DNA of 64,000 nt from Paramyrothecium sp. XJ0827 (Eukaryota > Ascomycota > Sordariomycetes > Hypocreales > Stachybotryaceae), in the NCBI GenBank assembly GCA_020881915.1, contig JAJFPB010000003.1, positions 1,178,001 to 1,242,000 of the forward strand, in the 5' to 3' direction. A program made the translations under genes and the position numbers. Below the pieces are notes generated by a model. The model worked only from the letters and a program-made list of their open reading frames with translations. It had not been told where the DNA came from and searched no databases. Shown piece by piece: positions 10,970 through 22,400 of the stretch (positions within the stretch are counted from its first letter, which is position 1; every line of letters starts with the position of its first letter).

Positions 10970-13873
10970 TTTCGTTGTTGCTGCAAGGCTCAAGCCTTGA
11001 CTTTGCGAGTGTCAAAACATTAGGGTCCTTCGTGGATCAGAAGAGGTGGAGGCTGTAGGGCAGTATATACGCGACAGGACACTGGGGGTGGTCCCGGACA
11101 TCTCACCCGTGGGGACCTTCGAAACCACGCCATTCGTCATGATGTGTACCTTGCCTACCACACCTGGGTCTTATTCGTCAGTCAAGCCACACTTCGAAAA
11201 GGACCGCGACGGCCCACAGAACGTGCGTGGAACGTGGCACCGTCAGAGTTTGTTCCTCGTTCCTGGACTATACGTGCCAGTAGCTGCAGCCGAATGGCAG
11301 GACATCGTGGGCCGTGGGGGGGATCATGCGTTGCGGCGCAAGTCCCCACGCAATGGTGTGTGGGAACGGCCCTTAGAAGCCCCCTTGTCAGCCAGCCAAT
11401 GTGTGTCGGGTATGAGTTGAGACTCGGACTGTAAGAGTTTATCATCCTCTCATTCGCTGCGGCGCGGTGTGCTCCACCACTTGCTTTATCACTGCTAGGC
11501 TGTTGTTGGCTTTGGTGCCACTGCTGGCCGCCCTAGGCCTCTCTAGCTTCGGGGCGCCACAAGCACCAGAAGCCAGTCGACGCCGTCATGTCGTATGGCG
11601 GAATTGAGGCTACCGCTGGGGCGATGGGGCTCTGAAAAGAAAGGGGGGCCACGGAAAGCGCCCGATACCCGATGGGTTATTTTTGTTGTTGGTAGTGGTG
11701 CTTAGTTGTGTCGCTGCCGCTTCCGCGACCCGGTATCGGTCCGCACCAGCATCCTGACTCGCCAATATTGGTTGTGAATCCGCAGAATGTATGGGGAATG
11801 ACACGATGCGCTGAAAAGCAGCAGCCAATTATGGCGATCCGTGAGAGGAGGGCCGATGAGGATGCAGGGATGTTTGCGGCTTTCGTTGGTGTGCGTGAGA
11901 TCTTCACGACAATCCTTCGGACGTCTAGAAAATTCTGAACCTGTATGCATACACAGTGCCGGCGCGCATGTGGCAACTGGCAAGCATACATACCCATGTC
12001 AACGACACCCAAATCGGTGGAAAGAAGGCGTCGCAATTCTCGCGGCAATTCCTTCATTCGGCAGCGACTCCGAGTGGGCGCTGAGACTGGGAGCAAGGGT
12101 GTCAACAGATGTTGCCTGCTGATGAGCACACACACGATTGCCCTATGCGTGTGTTGCTCAATGCGCTCGCCAATGTAGGGAGCCCCCCAATAGGAGACTC
12201 CATTCAAATCTTGCTCGGTATCCAATGGGCACAAAGCAAGTCCACCTCATCGACAAGAGATCCCGGGGAAAGGAGTCATCTCCAGTTCTCAATGGAAGAC
12301 TCTGAAACCCCTGACCTTGATCAGGGTCGTAGGCTCATCTGAATCGGCCTTTTAAGCGAGCTGTTGAATGACAAGTGCGTTCGATGAGAAGTCCGTGGGA
12401 GGCCTTCCCGTGAGCTTGAAAGAAAATGTCGCATCGATTCAACGATGTTCACCTTATTGCACCTGTCTTTAAGTTTCGCCTGAAGGTCTGGAAGGTTCGC
12501 AGCCAGCCATCGTAGACCAGTGGCACTTTAAGCTTGGAATTGAACTTGATCTAAGGTCTCGCTTGTCTACTTGAATCCAAGCCACAAAGTTCGCATTAGG
12601 TTCTGCAGCTAATCCACTTCCACTGAGATCCGAGTCATCCCTTGCTTATCACTCTTCAACCATATCGAACCATTATCCTCTGTAGGAACCAACTAAGGTA
12701 CTCTTTTATCAATCTAGCCTTCAGCAGCTCGGTTGCGACGGGAATTACGATGCGCTAAAGCGACTCCACCAAAGAATGGAACTGACAGTCTAGCGATACC
12801 CGAACTGTGGCGAGCAAATTGTCCAGCCGTTTGATTGGTTTCCTTGTGGGTCATGGTCATCCGGTTAAACGGATTTCCTCGGCCAACGGGAAATGCCGTA
12901 GCATCCGCCCTACCAACGACTGATGGGTGATGGGCAAGGAAGCTAGGAACAGGGTCGGCAGCCTTACTAGTTGGCCGTTCCGGAAGCTTTGCCCGAACAG
13001 CGAAGCTTTGTGGAAAAACTCAATTTCCGTTCACGAAATTGTTCCTGGTGTTGTTTCGTTTCAAGTCGCTCGGGACCGTACTTTGGGACGACTTGGCAAT
13101 TCTAACGTTATTTTGTTTCTTCTTTACTATATTCATGCTCTTCCAACTGCCGAGCTCTCCAAGTAAAATTGTGACCAGCAGCCAGGATGAGCTTCGGTAA
13201 TTGCTAGCAGACTTCATTCCACCACTGAAAGAATGCTTTCAAGACTCAATTGGAGACAATCAGAAGTCGCAAATCCAGGTGACTCCTTTGCCTCACATCC
13301 ACCATGATCATTGAGGCTGTGATTGCGGCAAAGTGTCTTGATATTAAAGTTGTGCGCTGTAATATTCGGCTCCGATTCGACGGACACCGACGTAGCCCTC
13401 ACCGATGGAGCTGCCAACGCCCATTCTGACACTGCCAACCCGTTGATCAGCAACGGTGAACGGGACCGTACCTTGCTCGCGCCTGCGCTTGCTGTGGTAG
13501 CGCACCAATACCGAGCGCCTCTGCAGGACAACGGCCGGGCGAGTGGATGCGGAATCCCCATTACCCCAGGCTTCGATCATCCACAGCACAAAATAAACTT
13601 CTGTTTGGGGGAAAACGTGTGGGGTAGCACCCTTGGCATCGCCATTGGTTACCCCGATGCTAGCCAGGGACGTCATTGAGGCACCGACGGAGCAAAGAGC
13701 AGCGATGCGGGGATCGCGGGGATCGCGGGGGCTATTGACACGAGAGTCGGCGATCGGCAACTGTATAAAATAAACAAGGTTGCAGCCGCTTCCCAAAAGT
13801 TGGAGTCGCTTAGCCCAGGCTACGGTGTCTAGCAGATCAGCCCAACTCAATCGGAAGCGAAACGCTGTTCACC
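10970..13873. other. Long intergenic region, 2.9 kb, no gene supported
   Basis: Short frames occur on both strands, the longest a 185-residue minus frame at 11677-12234. They show no signal peptide, domain motif or paired exons and have the erratic composition expected by chance. The left end is the promoter of the rhodopsin-like gene and the right end that of the GH43 gene. I see no transposon remnants. Confidence 0.45.
13764..13770 (+). promoter_or_regulatory. TATA box of the GH43 gene
   Basis: TATAAAA lies 104 bases before the ATG at 13874, a normal distance for a fungal TATA element with a leader of about 50-80 bases. This fits an inducible secreted hydrolase. It is inferred from position and sequence only. 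Confidence 0.5.
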
Positions 13874-15751
13874 ATGTTGTCCCTGAAGCAATTGTCCTCT
13901 GTCCTGTTGTTGGGCGCCTCGGCCGTCCAGGCCCGGTGGATCGTCCCCGGCGCCCGCTGGCTGGACACCAAGGGCGAGCTCGTCAATGCCCACGCCGGCG
14001 GTGTCTTCTGGGATGAGCACACCCAGCTCTTCTGGTGGCACGGCGAATACAAGATCGAGGGCCAGGTCGAGGGTGGTGGTGTTTCCGCCTACTCCTCCAA
14101 GGACCTCGTCACCTGGGAGCACCATGGTCTTGCTCTGGGTAAGTTCTCGAAGCAGCAGATTCGAGGGTTTGGGCTAATTGGACATTGTCACCTTCAGAGC
14201 CAATTGAGGGTCACCCTTACATTGGCCCTGACATGATCATCCAGCGACCCAAGGTCACCTACAGCGAGCCCGCTGGCAAGTACCACGTACGGAGCTCTCC
14301 CGAAGATGCATTTTTCACACCAAACTGACAGTGATCTTAGATGTGGTGGCACGCCGACAACGCGACCTACGGCCTCCTGCTCCAGGCCCTCGCCACCTCC
14401 GACTCGCCCGAGGGCCCCTACGAATACGTGGACGTCTTCGCCCCGCCCGGCAACTGGTCCCAGGACTTCGGCATGTTCACCGACTACAAGGACGGAAAGG
14501 TCTACTCGCTCTACTCGACCGGTGACAGGAAGGAGGCCCGAGACAACTGGATCACCGCCTTCAACGACGACGTCACCGACCTTGCCGAGCCCATCTACGT
14601 CTTCGAGGACTTTGACCTCGAGGCTCCCACGATCATCCAGACTGACAAGAGCTACTACATCATCATGAGCCACAAGACCGGTTACCGCCCTAACAGTATG
14701 CTCAATTCACCCCTATTTGATTTATTTCAGTATGCTAACTCGGGTAAAGACGTTGTCGCTTTCCGCGCCGACTCCCTCGCCGGCCCCTGGTCTCAGCCAT
14801 GGATCGTCTCTCCCCTGAACACCCGAACCTTCAACTCGCAGTCTGGCCTGAGCTTGCGCATCAACGGCACCAAGCAGACCACCTACCTGTACATGGGTGA
14901 CCAGGTTCGTCGCCGCCTTTACTGAACTCCACGAGATGCCACAGCTCACTAACGTGAAACTTGATAGTGGGACTCCAACTCGCTCTGGGAGTCTCGTTAC
15001 ATCTGGCTTCCCATGACCATTGACGACGAGAAGAAGGACCTCCAGGTCGAGTGGCACGACGTCTACGACCTGAACACCGTGACTGGTGAGGTTACCCCCA
15101 TCGAGGGCAAGACCTACACCATCGAGCACGCCACCACTACAGGCAAGGCCTTCAAGCAGGAAGCGGTGAGTCAGGACTCAGATATTTGATTTTTCTAGCA
15201 TTTGCTAATGATGCGGTTAATAGAACTTCGCTACCACTGGCGAGATCCTCACTGGCATCTACGGCAACGACAGCACCGTCACCTTCCACAACATTGAGGG
15301 TACTGGCAAGCCCCAGTGGGTTTCTTTCTACTACCAGAGTAAGCTCGAACCTCGCCAATGAATTGACTGCAGCTTCTGACTCTTATTTCCTAGACACCGA
15401 CGACATGGGCTTCGGTGATTCCCGTAAGTACAACCATCCTTAGGTCTCTCGATCCAGCGCTAACAGAACGCAGCCGGTGGTACCCCCGACCGCATTGGTG
15501 GAACATGGCAGCTCCGCCGCATCGCCAGCGTCGTCGTCAACGGCAAGGTCGAGGAGCTCGAGAGCCTGTACCAGCGCGACACCCACAAGAGCATCATCCT
15601 GTCCACCCCTCTGCAGCTGACCCTCAACAAGGGCTCCAACAACACCATCACCATCGGTGGCCTGTACAACGGCTGGGACTACAAGGGCGCCGACATCGAC
15701 CGCCTCGTTGTCTACCCCCCTGAGCCCAGGGCCTGCAACAGGACTGCTTAA
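13874..15751 (+). CDS. Secreted GH43 family glycoside hydrolase, galactanase-like
   Basis: Eight exons, 13874-14138, 14198-14286, 14341-14695, 14750-14904, 14968-15165, 15224-15338, 15394-15423 and 15474-15751, encode 494 residues in consistent phase. MLSLKQLSSVLLLGASAVQA is a clear signal peptide. The catalytic part begins NAHAGGVFW, then FWWHGEYK and DLVTWEHHGLAL, then GPDMIIQRPKV and MWWHADN. This pattern is that of the five-bladed beta-propeller GH43 enzymes of the exo-beta-1,3-galactanase type. DFDLEAPTII and YIIMSHKTGY match later blades. From about residue 300 a second domain continues to the end and may be a beta-sandwich. Several N-x-S/T sites fit secretion. The likely role is trimming galactan or arabinogalactan of plant walls; subfamily and substrate are inferred. 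Confidence 0.88.
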
Positions 15752-16176
15752 AAGAATGGGTATGGTTGGAGGAAGTCGAACACCAAAAGTTAGATAGTCT
15801 CTTACAAAATAATAACAGGCCGTGGTATTCCGCATCGTCAAAATCTGACCCAAGAATAGATCGAGGTGGCATTGATAGGGATATTGATAGTGTCTTGCGT
15901 GAAGATGTGTCTTGTCGTGGAAGTACTACAGCCCCTGTGTCTTCCACTGATGCATTGAGTTACTTTTATGGTGAGAAACCGCTGGAGACTTTTAATCCAG
16001 TCCGCCCAGGTTGTTATCCAACCCAGATCTCCTACAGTCACAGAAGACGCAGATAAGACCTATAGCCATTCAGGGAAGTGCTCATGCGCAGGAACTCTCT
16101 AGTTAAAATCATTAGATACTCTGGCCGAATTGTCCGCTAACAGATTCGTAGCTGCCGGAGAGTGCACGTCTCGCGA
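15752..16176. other. Intergenic between convergent genes
   Basis: The 425 bases hold the 3' flanks of the GH43 and Tm-1-like genes, which converge here. No gene or repeat is seen. Confidence 0.45.
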
Positions 16177-17436
16177 TTATTGCTTCAGGCCCATCTTACT
16201 GGCCAAAGCCTCGGCGATGTCCTTTGCAAAGTGCGAGTCATTCACATCCCGCTTGTCATCAACCACGCGCACCCCGCTCCCTTCCAGCCCATTCTTGACC
16301 GTATCGAAGAGCACGGTATCCGCTTCTGTATTCTCGAACGGACCTCCGGGGACTGATATGACGCTGACTCCGCCCCTTGGTATCCATACCTCGATCATGT
16401 TCGTGTCCTTGGCGTGATTTTTGAGTTTGTCGCAGATGTGTTCGCCCACTTTCTTACTTTCGTCCTTAGACGTTCGCATCAGCGTGACCTCGGGGTTGTG
16501 TTCGAACAACTGCCTATCCTGGTACTGAGGAGGCACCGTAGATTTTGGCCCGAAATTGGTCATGTCGGTAGCTCCTAACGATACGATGTATGGAATGCCA
16601 GCCTCTGCAGCAGCTTCGAGTCGGTGTGGACCGGCGCTCATTACTCCGCCCGTAATGTGGTCGCATAACTCGGTTGTGGTCAGGTCCAGGACAGCGTCAA
16701 GCCTGCCTTCGCGAACGAGTCGTTCCATGGCCTTGCCACCATGACCTGTGGCATGGAAGACGTACACTTCGACGTCGTAGTTGGACTCGAGATGTCGACG
16801 AATTGCATCAACGCCTGGGGTAGTCACGCCAAACATTGTGGCACCAACGCGCCGCTTCGAGGTCTTCGTTGTGCCGTGCGGCTGCTCAGAAGCGCTTCTT
16901 CGCTTTGCATAGGCCGAGGCCGCGCCAGCGATGGAGGCAGCGGCATTACTTAGAATGTCTCGCAGGACCTCATTGAGACCAGCGACGTCGACAACGGAGT
17001 ACATCATGCTGATGTCTGTCTCACCCACCAGGTGTCCCGTATCGCCGCTGGCGACAGTGGACACGATCAGCTTTGGGAAGCCAACGGGCACGGCGTCGCG
17101 CATGACGGCCGCGGCCAAAGACGTGCCACAAGAGCCGCCCGCTGCGACGATGCCGTGGATGCGCCCGCCCTGGAACAGCTCCTTGGTCGCCTTTGTCGCG
17201 CAGGCCGACATGAGTTGGATGTATTCGCCTCGTGGCAGCTCCGCCGGATTTTGGCCATTGCCATATTGAGAAAGTAAACTGTCTTGGGTTATTGTAATGC
17301 TTTCGTGCTTGCCAGCATTTCGGCCAACGTCGATTAGCGCAACGCTGACGCCAGTGTCCTGGATGATCTGATCGCGGAGGTACAGGATCTCCTCGAGCTT
17401 CGTGTCACAGGTGCCAATCAAGGCCACGGTCGCCAT
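16177..17436 (-). CDS. Tm-1-like ATP-binding domain protein (UPF0261)
   Basis: An intronless frame of 419 residues. The start is MATVALIGTCDTKLEEILYL, the characteristic opening of the UPF0261/Tm-1 N-terminal domain. Further matches are GGSCGTSLAAAVMRD with the following IVSTVASGDT, FGVTTPGVDAIRRHLE, ATGHGGKAMERLV and GVMSAGPHRLEAAAEAGIP. In tomato Tm-1 the equivalent domain binds ATP and forms dimers; in bacteria and fungi the cellular function is unknown. No targeting signal is visible. The gene is divergent from a PEP-hydrolase-like TIM-barrel gene starting 448 bases away, which corresponds to the C-terminal half of plant Tm-1. The pairing suggests a joint enzymatic job and a shared promoter. 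Confidence 0.92.
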   Translation of the reverse strand: MATVALIGTCDTKLEEILYLRDQIIQDTGVSVALIDVGRNAGKHESITITQDSLLSQYGNGQNPAELPRGEYIQLMSACATKATKELFQGGRIHGIVAAGGSCGTSLAAAVMRDAVPVGFPKLIVSTVASGDTGHLVGETDISMMYSVVDVAGLNEVLRDILSNAAASIAGAASAYAKRRSASEQPHGTTKTSKRRVGATMFGVTTPGVDAIRRHLESNYDVEVYVFHATGHGGKAMERLVREGRLDAVLDLTTTELCDHITGGVMSAGPHRLEAAAEAGIPYIVSLGATDMTNFGPKSTVPPQYQDRQLFEHNPEVTLMRTSKDESKKVGEHICDKLKNHAKDTNMIEVWIPRGGVSVISVPGGPFENTEADTVLFDTVKNGLEGSGVRVVDDKRDVNDSHFAKDIAEALASKMGLKQ

Positions 17437-17884
17437 TTTGCTCGTGTTAAATGTGATGATTTACCGTGGACTTGGTTGTTCTCCTACGAGAAACGTCGCT
17501 TGTAGTGAGTTTATTTAGCCGTTCAATGGAATGGAGAGGTGCCTCTCCTGCTTGCGGGGGGAAAGGGAAAAAAAAAGCAAATGCTGCTGGACAAAATGCA
17601 ATCGATGAAATAAGAGGCTTGACATGGAATTGAGACACCAGCCCGTGCTTCCTGCTTGCCAACGTGTTGCAGCCATGCAATGCAGATGCTGTCATTAGTC
17701 TCATTCCCCGCTTTCGGGCCGGCCGCGTAAAAAGCTGGGACACGGGAGCCAAGGTTTGAACTGTCGACATAATTGAAGCTCAGAAACACCTGAGTCTTGC
17801 ATTTTCCAACATTTCGAGATTGCATCTAAATCCCTCTCGAACCAAACGGCACTTCCTGGCGCAAACTCCGCTTAGAGCAGCATA
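17437..17884. promoter_or_regulatory. Shared divergent promoter of the Tm-1-like / TIM-barrel pair
   Basis: The 448 bases lie between two outward-facing start codons and hold no other gene. An A-tract and pyrimidine stretches occur around 17560-17580. No known operator was recognised. Co-regulation is inferred from the arrangement. Confidence 0.5.
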
Positions 17885-18822
17885 ATGGCACCCACCAAAT
17901 CTCGAGATGAAATCCTCGCATCCCTGCGTGACCAGGTTGCCAGCGGACAACCAATCGTCGGCGCCGGTGCCGGAATCGGTCTGTCCGCCAAGTTTATTGA
18001 AGCCGGCGGCGGCGACTTGATCATCATCTACAACAGCGGTCGCTTCCGCATGGCCGGCCGCGGCTCGTTGGCCGGCCTCATGCCCTATGGCAACGCCAAT
18101 GACGTCGTCCTGGATATGGTAGGCAGTTTCTCATTCAATCGTGTCTACTGGCGCATTGTGTCCTAGGGTCTCATGGTCAATCAAGATTGCTGCACATGCT
18201 GACTTGATCATTGTAGGCCAAGGAGGTTCTCCCCGTGGTCAAGCACACTCCGGTCGTTGCCGGCGTTTGTGGCACAGACCCTTTCCGCGACATTCCAAGA
18301 TTTCTGGCCCAGCTAAAGGAGCTTGGTTTTGCTGGCGTGCAGAATTTCCCGACTGTGGGATTGATTGATGGCAATTTCCGCGCAAACCTGGAAGAGACTG
18401 GCATGTCCTACGACCTTGAGGTCGAGATGATCCGTCGGGCCCGCGAGCTGGACCTCCTTACCACGCCTTACGTATTTAATGTCGAAGAGAGTCAGAAGAT
18501 GGCCTCTGCGGGAGCCGATATCCTCGTCGCTCATATGGGCCTCACGACGAGCGGATCTATTGGAGCATCGACGGGCAAGACCCTGGATGAGTCCGTTACG
18601 CTCATCCAAGAAATCCGAGATGCTGCTGTCAAGATAAACCCTGAAATACTTGTGCTGTGTCATGGAGGCCCTATTGCCGCTCCTGAAGATGCTCGGTATG
18701 TCTTGGAACGGACCGAAGGTGTGCATGGCTTCTATGGTGCAAGTTCGATGGAGCGGCTGCCGGTTGAAGAAGCAATCACCAACATCACCAAGGCTTTCAA
18801 GTCTGCGACCTCGAGTAAATAG
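17885..18822 (+). CDS. PEP-hydrolase-like TIM-barrel protein (Tm-1 C-terminal type)
   Basis: Exons 17885-18118 and 18217-18822 encode 279 residues, with a 98-nt phase-0 intron. Motifs [66 protein letters not shown] and [12 protein letters not shown] are those of the TIM-barrel family annotated as phosphoenolpyruvate-hydrolase-like. It is also the C-terminal domain of tomato Tm-1. The reaction is not established for fungal members. No signal or membrane segment is seen, so a cytosolic enzyme is likely. It faces the Tm-1-like ATP-binding gene across a shared promoter, which supports a two-subunit system. Confidence 0.92.
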
Positions 18823-19189
18823 CGAATGACAGACGAATTCATGAGCCAAGGCGTTTTATGAATCAATGTGCATGCACTGCTTTGAGGGACGACGTGATGG
18901 CGTGTTGAAATCTACAAGAATTATGTTCTCTGCTTTGTGGGATTCTTTTTCGTCTTCCACTCCACCTTTCGGTCCGAGATCAGGTTCTTAACACGGGGCC
19001 TGTGCCAAGGAGTGAGATTGCATCCAACTAGACTAGCATATCCCCAAGACTAACACAATGGGGCAGCTTTCTGTTATGGTATGCTCTAGAGTACAAATCT
19101 CGCCCTTGGCTTAATAGTAAAAGCCAGGAAAAGAACAGAAATGGAATGTAAACTGGGGAGACAATAATCCAACGCTGCTTCCGTTGCCA
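18823..19189. other. Intergenic, 367 bases
   Basis: Between the stop codons of the TIM-barrel gene and the glycosidase relic. No coding or RNA feature is seen. Confidence 0.45.
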
Positions 19190-20148
19190 TCACAAATATA
19201 CCTTGCGAATAGGCGTAAAGATCACAGTTCCTATGAGGCCTGTAGTGTCCGGATCTGCTATAGGAATGCCAAAATTCTGTTTGAGCTTCATCTGGAATGG
19301 CGGTTGCCCTGCTGATGTGACACGTGCGAACACACTGCGTAGATAGTTCCGTAGTGTCTTTGGGACGATGACTACCACTTTGTTGACGCCCGGCTCGAGG
19401 TAGGCCGAGATGTCGGTCATCGCATTAGTTATGTCAAGTGGCGGTAACGTGTGCCCATTTACCTCCAACCAGAGCATGTTTGTCACATGAGAGAAGGAGA
19501 TGTATGCGCCGAGAGGGAACCTGCGGCTATCGCACGTACCGATCGGTGGGCAGTAGAATGTCGTGGTATAATAACCGACGCCTGAGGTGTCTTCGAGAGC
19601 TGGAACGTCCTTCCAGGCTTCCGGTGGCGGCAGGTGGTGCGTTGTGTTGTCTTTGAGAGTGGTGAGGGACGAGTTTGAGATGTTACTGGGCATCTCCCAG
19701 TGCTCAGCAGTGAGTGTCCAATTGTTTAATCGGAAACTTTCGGGGACAGTCTTGGAAATAGAATCCAGGACACAATTTTAACATCAGACAATGTGGCAGG
19801 ATGTGATGAGAGAGCTCTTGCTATGTGAAGAGATATGTCTCGTTCTAATTCGTAGGAAAATTGCATCACTTTGGACGGCACTGTAGTGACGTGTATTCCT
19901 GGAAATATACTAGAGGATTCAGGGGCCCCAAGCCTTATGATGACCGTTTGGTTGCCTTTGAGATTGAGTGGGATTGTTGTTTTTGTGCCGTCGGTTCCAT
20001 AATAAATCACTGGAGCAACTTGACCAGTCCAAGGATCCATAAAGAAAGGAACTTTGGTCGAATTGACAACGATCCTGCCCTGGGATGCAGCTTTGCCGGC
20101 CATAACGAACACATAATCGAATAGATTTAGTATTATAGCTAAATCCAT
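19190..20148 (-). pseudogene. 5'-truncated, frameshifted glycoside-hydrolase remnant
   Basis: Two minus frames make one protein tail: 20148 to about 19780, then about 19776 to 19190. The first has DPWTGQVAPVIYY, TTIPLNLKGNQTVIIRLG and VPSKVMQFSYE; the second has RLNNWTLTAEHWEMPSN, GVGYYTTTF, LWLEVNGHTLPPLDITNA and PKTLRNYLRSV. This order is that of the C-terminal beta-sandwich region of large secreted fungal glycosidases of the rhamnosidase / GH2-like type. The frames differ by one base, and the shift can be placed at the AAAA run at 19776-19779 without an intron. The catalytic N-terminal part, normally several hundred residues, is absent upstream. So this is a decayed copy, though the frameshift alone could be a sequencing error. 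Exact GH family unsure. Confidence 0.65.
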
Positions 20149-20482
20149 ATTTGCGAGCCTGGTGAGTCACTACGAGAGCTATGCAGCTTCTCTTGCAATG
20201 TCTTTCGAAGAAGGTCTTTTCCTAGCCTGCCTAGAGAGTAGTAACTAAACTGACCCACAATGGCCATTCCGCTTCTTGCCTCTTGCTACTACTGTAGTAA
20301 ATGTTGTTATATTTGCTCGTGTAGGATTAATACCACATGGAGAACAAGAGAATTGCGACGATGGATCGCAAGACTCGTTGTATCTCGTGCAATCGGTTCT
20401 CCTTAGCTAAAGGCCCATACACTCCCACGCACATGTCAGGTGGAAGTAGAGGCGCACTATTCTGGGAGTGCCTCAACTCTGC
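20149..20482. other. Region where the missing glycosidase 5' part would lie
   Basis: About 330 bases with no frame matching a glycosidase. A possible old acceptor CTCACCAG sits just upstream of the relic near 20160. Otherwise nothing is recognised. Confidence 0.4.
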
Positions 20483-21673
20483 CTAGGCAGTATGTCCGCT
20501 GTCGTCTCTATGCCATCCAGCAAACAGCCCCTTGGCTGGTTTGAGTCCATGTTCCAGGTCACCGGCTTGCCACTTTCGGACAGAGGCGGGCGCCTGCAGG
20601 CTCGTCCGCCTGCATGGCCTGGGTGAATTTCCTTTCGCCGAGCGCGCAGTGATCCAGTTCGAGATCAGGATGACCAGCAGCGCTAGACAGATGAAACCGA
20701 GGGCGATAATGGGGCCCAGTATGGCAAAGACGGCGAAGCCGTACGAGGCTCGGTGGAAAGCCTCGCTGTCCTTGAGCTGGTTGGTCGACAGGCCGGTCTG
20801 CATGGCGGTGAGGACGACTGCGATGTAGACGGTGGTGGCGGTCATCCAGGTCATGTTGGCGACGAAGAATTCGGTGTAGTTGTGCCACTGGTTGTGGTAC
20901 ATTTGGAACGAAGGCATGTCCTTGAGGATATAGATCCAGTTGAGCCTGTCCAGCCGCAGCTCGCCGTGATGAAAGCGCCGGTGTATCTTGTCGCGTACGT
21001 TTGGTTGCAAGAGCTCAGTCGCCAGTGCCCGCCAGGTCATCCAGTCAGGAGCCTTCTCCCCGTCCTTGGGCACGAGGCCGAGGTCGAGAGCCGTCTTCAG
21101 CTCGTTCGGATGGGTTATGAGGCAAGCGTAGGTGTAAAGGAGCCCGAGCGCGCTGCGCCGAATTTCGGCTAGGGATTGCGACTGGGAGGCGTCCAACTGA
21201 CAGTCGTCCGGAGGCGAGACGACTGTCCTTGTCGCCGTGACATTGTCTCCGGCTGCTGGATCTGAGACCAGCCAAGTAGGAGCAGATGCGCTTACGGACA
21301 CATGCTCGGCGGCAGGGACATCTCTGATCCAGAAATCAGGCTCCAGCAGGTAGCGGGGCAGGGGCTTGAGATAAATATTGCCGTTGGTCCAGACGAGGTG
21401 CATGTCGAGCTTGTTGGTAAGCACGATCTCGCGTCCCAGCTGGACATGCGTGTTTAGCGATCGGGTAGGCCTTGGATAGCCGACACGCCAGAGTTTTTCG
21501 TAAATATCGTCAAGACGCTCCAAGGAGAATTCGACCTCGAGGAATTCGGTGAAAGTCTCGTCGTTGACCACCGCGATGCGTTCATCGAAAGGGCCGGTCC
21601 GAAGCGAGACCGGGAAGTGTTCCCAGGAGCGGGTTTTGCTAACAGCCTCGGCGTCGGGGAGCGTGGACCACAT
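20483..21673 (-). CDS. DUF6601 membrane protein
   Basis: A single exon of 396 residues. The soluble N-terminal part contains LERLDDIYEKLWRVGYPRP, EIVLTNKLDMHLVWTNGNIY, LKPLPRYLLEPDFW, then RRSALGLLYTYACLI and HGELRLDRLNWIY. Two hydrophobic blocks follow: one at MTWMTATTVYIAVVLTAMQ, the other after HRASYGFAVFAILGPIIALG and running to about NWITARS. This set defines a fungal family found widely in Pezizomycotina (DUF6601), often as many paralogues. The tail is polar and basic. Role unknown. No intron or regulatory motif stands out. Confidence 0.8.
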   Translation of the reverse strand: MWSTLPDAEAVSKTRSWEHFPVSLRTGPFDERIAVVNDETFTEFLEVEFSLERLDDIYEKLWRVGYPRPTRSLNTHVQLGREIVLTNKLDMHLVWTNGNIYLKPLPRYLLEPDFWIRDVPAAEHVSVSASAPTWLVSDPAAGDNVTATRTVVSPPDDCQLDASQSQSLAEIRRSALGLLYTYACLITHPNELKTALDLGLVPKDGEKAPDWMTWRALATELLQPNVRDKIHRRFHHGELRLDRLNWIYILKDMPSFQMYHNQWHNYTEFFVANMTWMTATTVYIAVVLTAMQTGLSTNQLKDSEAFHRASYGFAVFAILGPIIALGFICLALLVILISNWITARSAKGNSPRPCRRTSLQAPASVRKWQAGDLEHGLKPAKGLFAGWHRDDSGHTA

Positions 21674-22400
21674 CGATGGCGAGAAATCCGACTGCTGCTC
21701 CGACTGCGCCTGGGACGAGCTGAAGAGGCGCGTGCGGAAAGGACAGTCCGATGACTAGGGGAAGGACATTAGCTTTCGATCGCGCAATCGGCTTGACCCG
21801 TGAGGGGGGATTCTACAGCATCGCTGGAAGTTCCGATGTGCGACATTACGCGAGGATAGATATAGATCTCGTCGCCGAAAGTGCATGTTGGGGTAACTCC
21901 GAGATCGTGAAGTGTGCAAGTCCAGGTAAAGTAGCTTAGGTAGTTATATATAATATGAAGCTCCTGTCTGTTACCAAAGGAGGGGGGGCGGGAGAATACT
22001 GTATATGATCAGCTCATCCATAACCACGACCAAGAGCGCTGCGGCTGGCGGCAATCAGAACGCCACCCACTACTCATTGGCTTCACATGGCTCGATAGTG
22101 CCTTCAGTCCTCAAGCGCTCACAGGGACTCCCTTGCTTTCCGTTCGCAGAAGACTGTTGTATTGGCCAACAGGCCAGCACCCTCGCGTCTGTAGCTGTAG
22201 GACCGTCTCACCTCGCGACTTGCGTATGTTTTTAAACCCCTGTAAAGTAGAGTAAAAGTGGGTCATCCATCCAACCAGTACGTTGATGTCGGACCACGTA
22301 TAAAAGCCAGGGTTCCTAAGGACCCCTTCTGAGCAAGGCATGGTCTGAATTGTCCTTGTTCCGCTCGTCACACCACCACGCCAACAAGGGAATTCCAACA
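21674..22400. promoter_or_regulatory. Divergent intergenic region between DUF6601 and HIT-like genes
   Basis: The two flanking starts face away from each other. No gene is supported. AT-rich tracts near 21935-21960 and a TATAAAAG-like element at about 22299, roughly 100 bases before the HIT-like start, are the only candidate promoter signals. Confidence 0.4.

Noticed and set aside
11677..12234. 185-residue minus frame in the 2.9-kb gap
   Set aside because: No motif, irregular composition, no intron signals or orthologue-like pattern.
18141..18368. Alternative + strand frame across the intron of the TIM-barrel gene
   Set aside because: The GT-AG intron at 18119-18216 restores the conserved barrel sequence; the alternative frame has no match.
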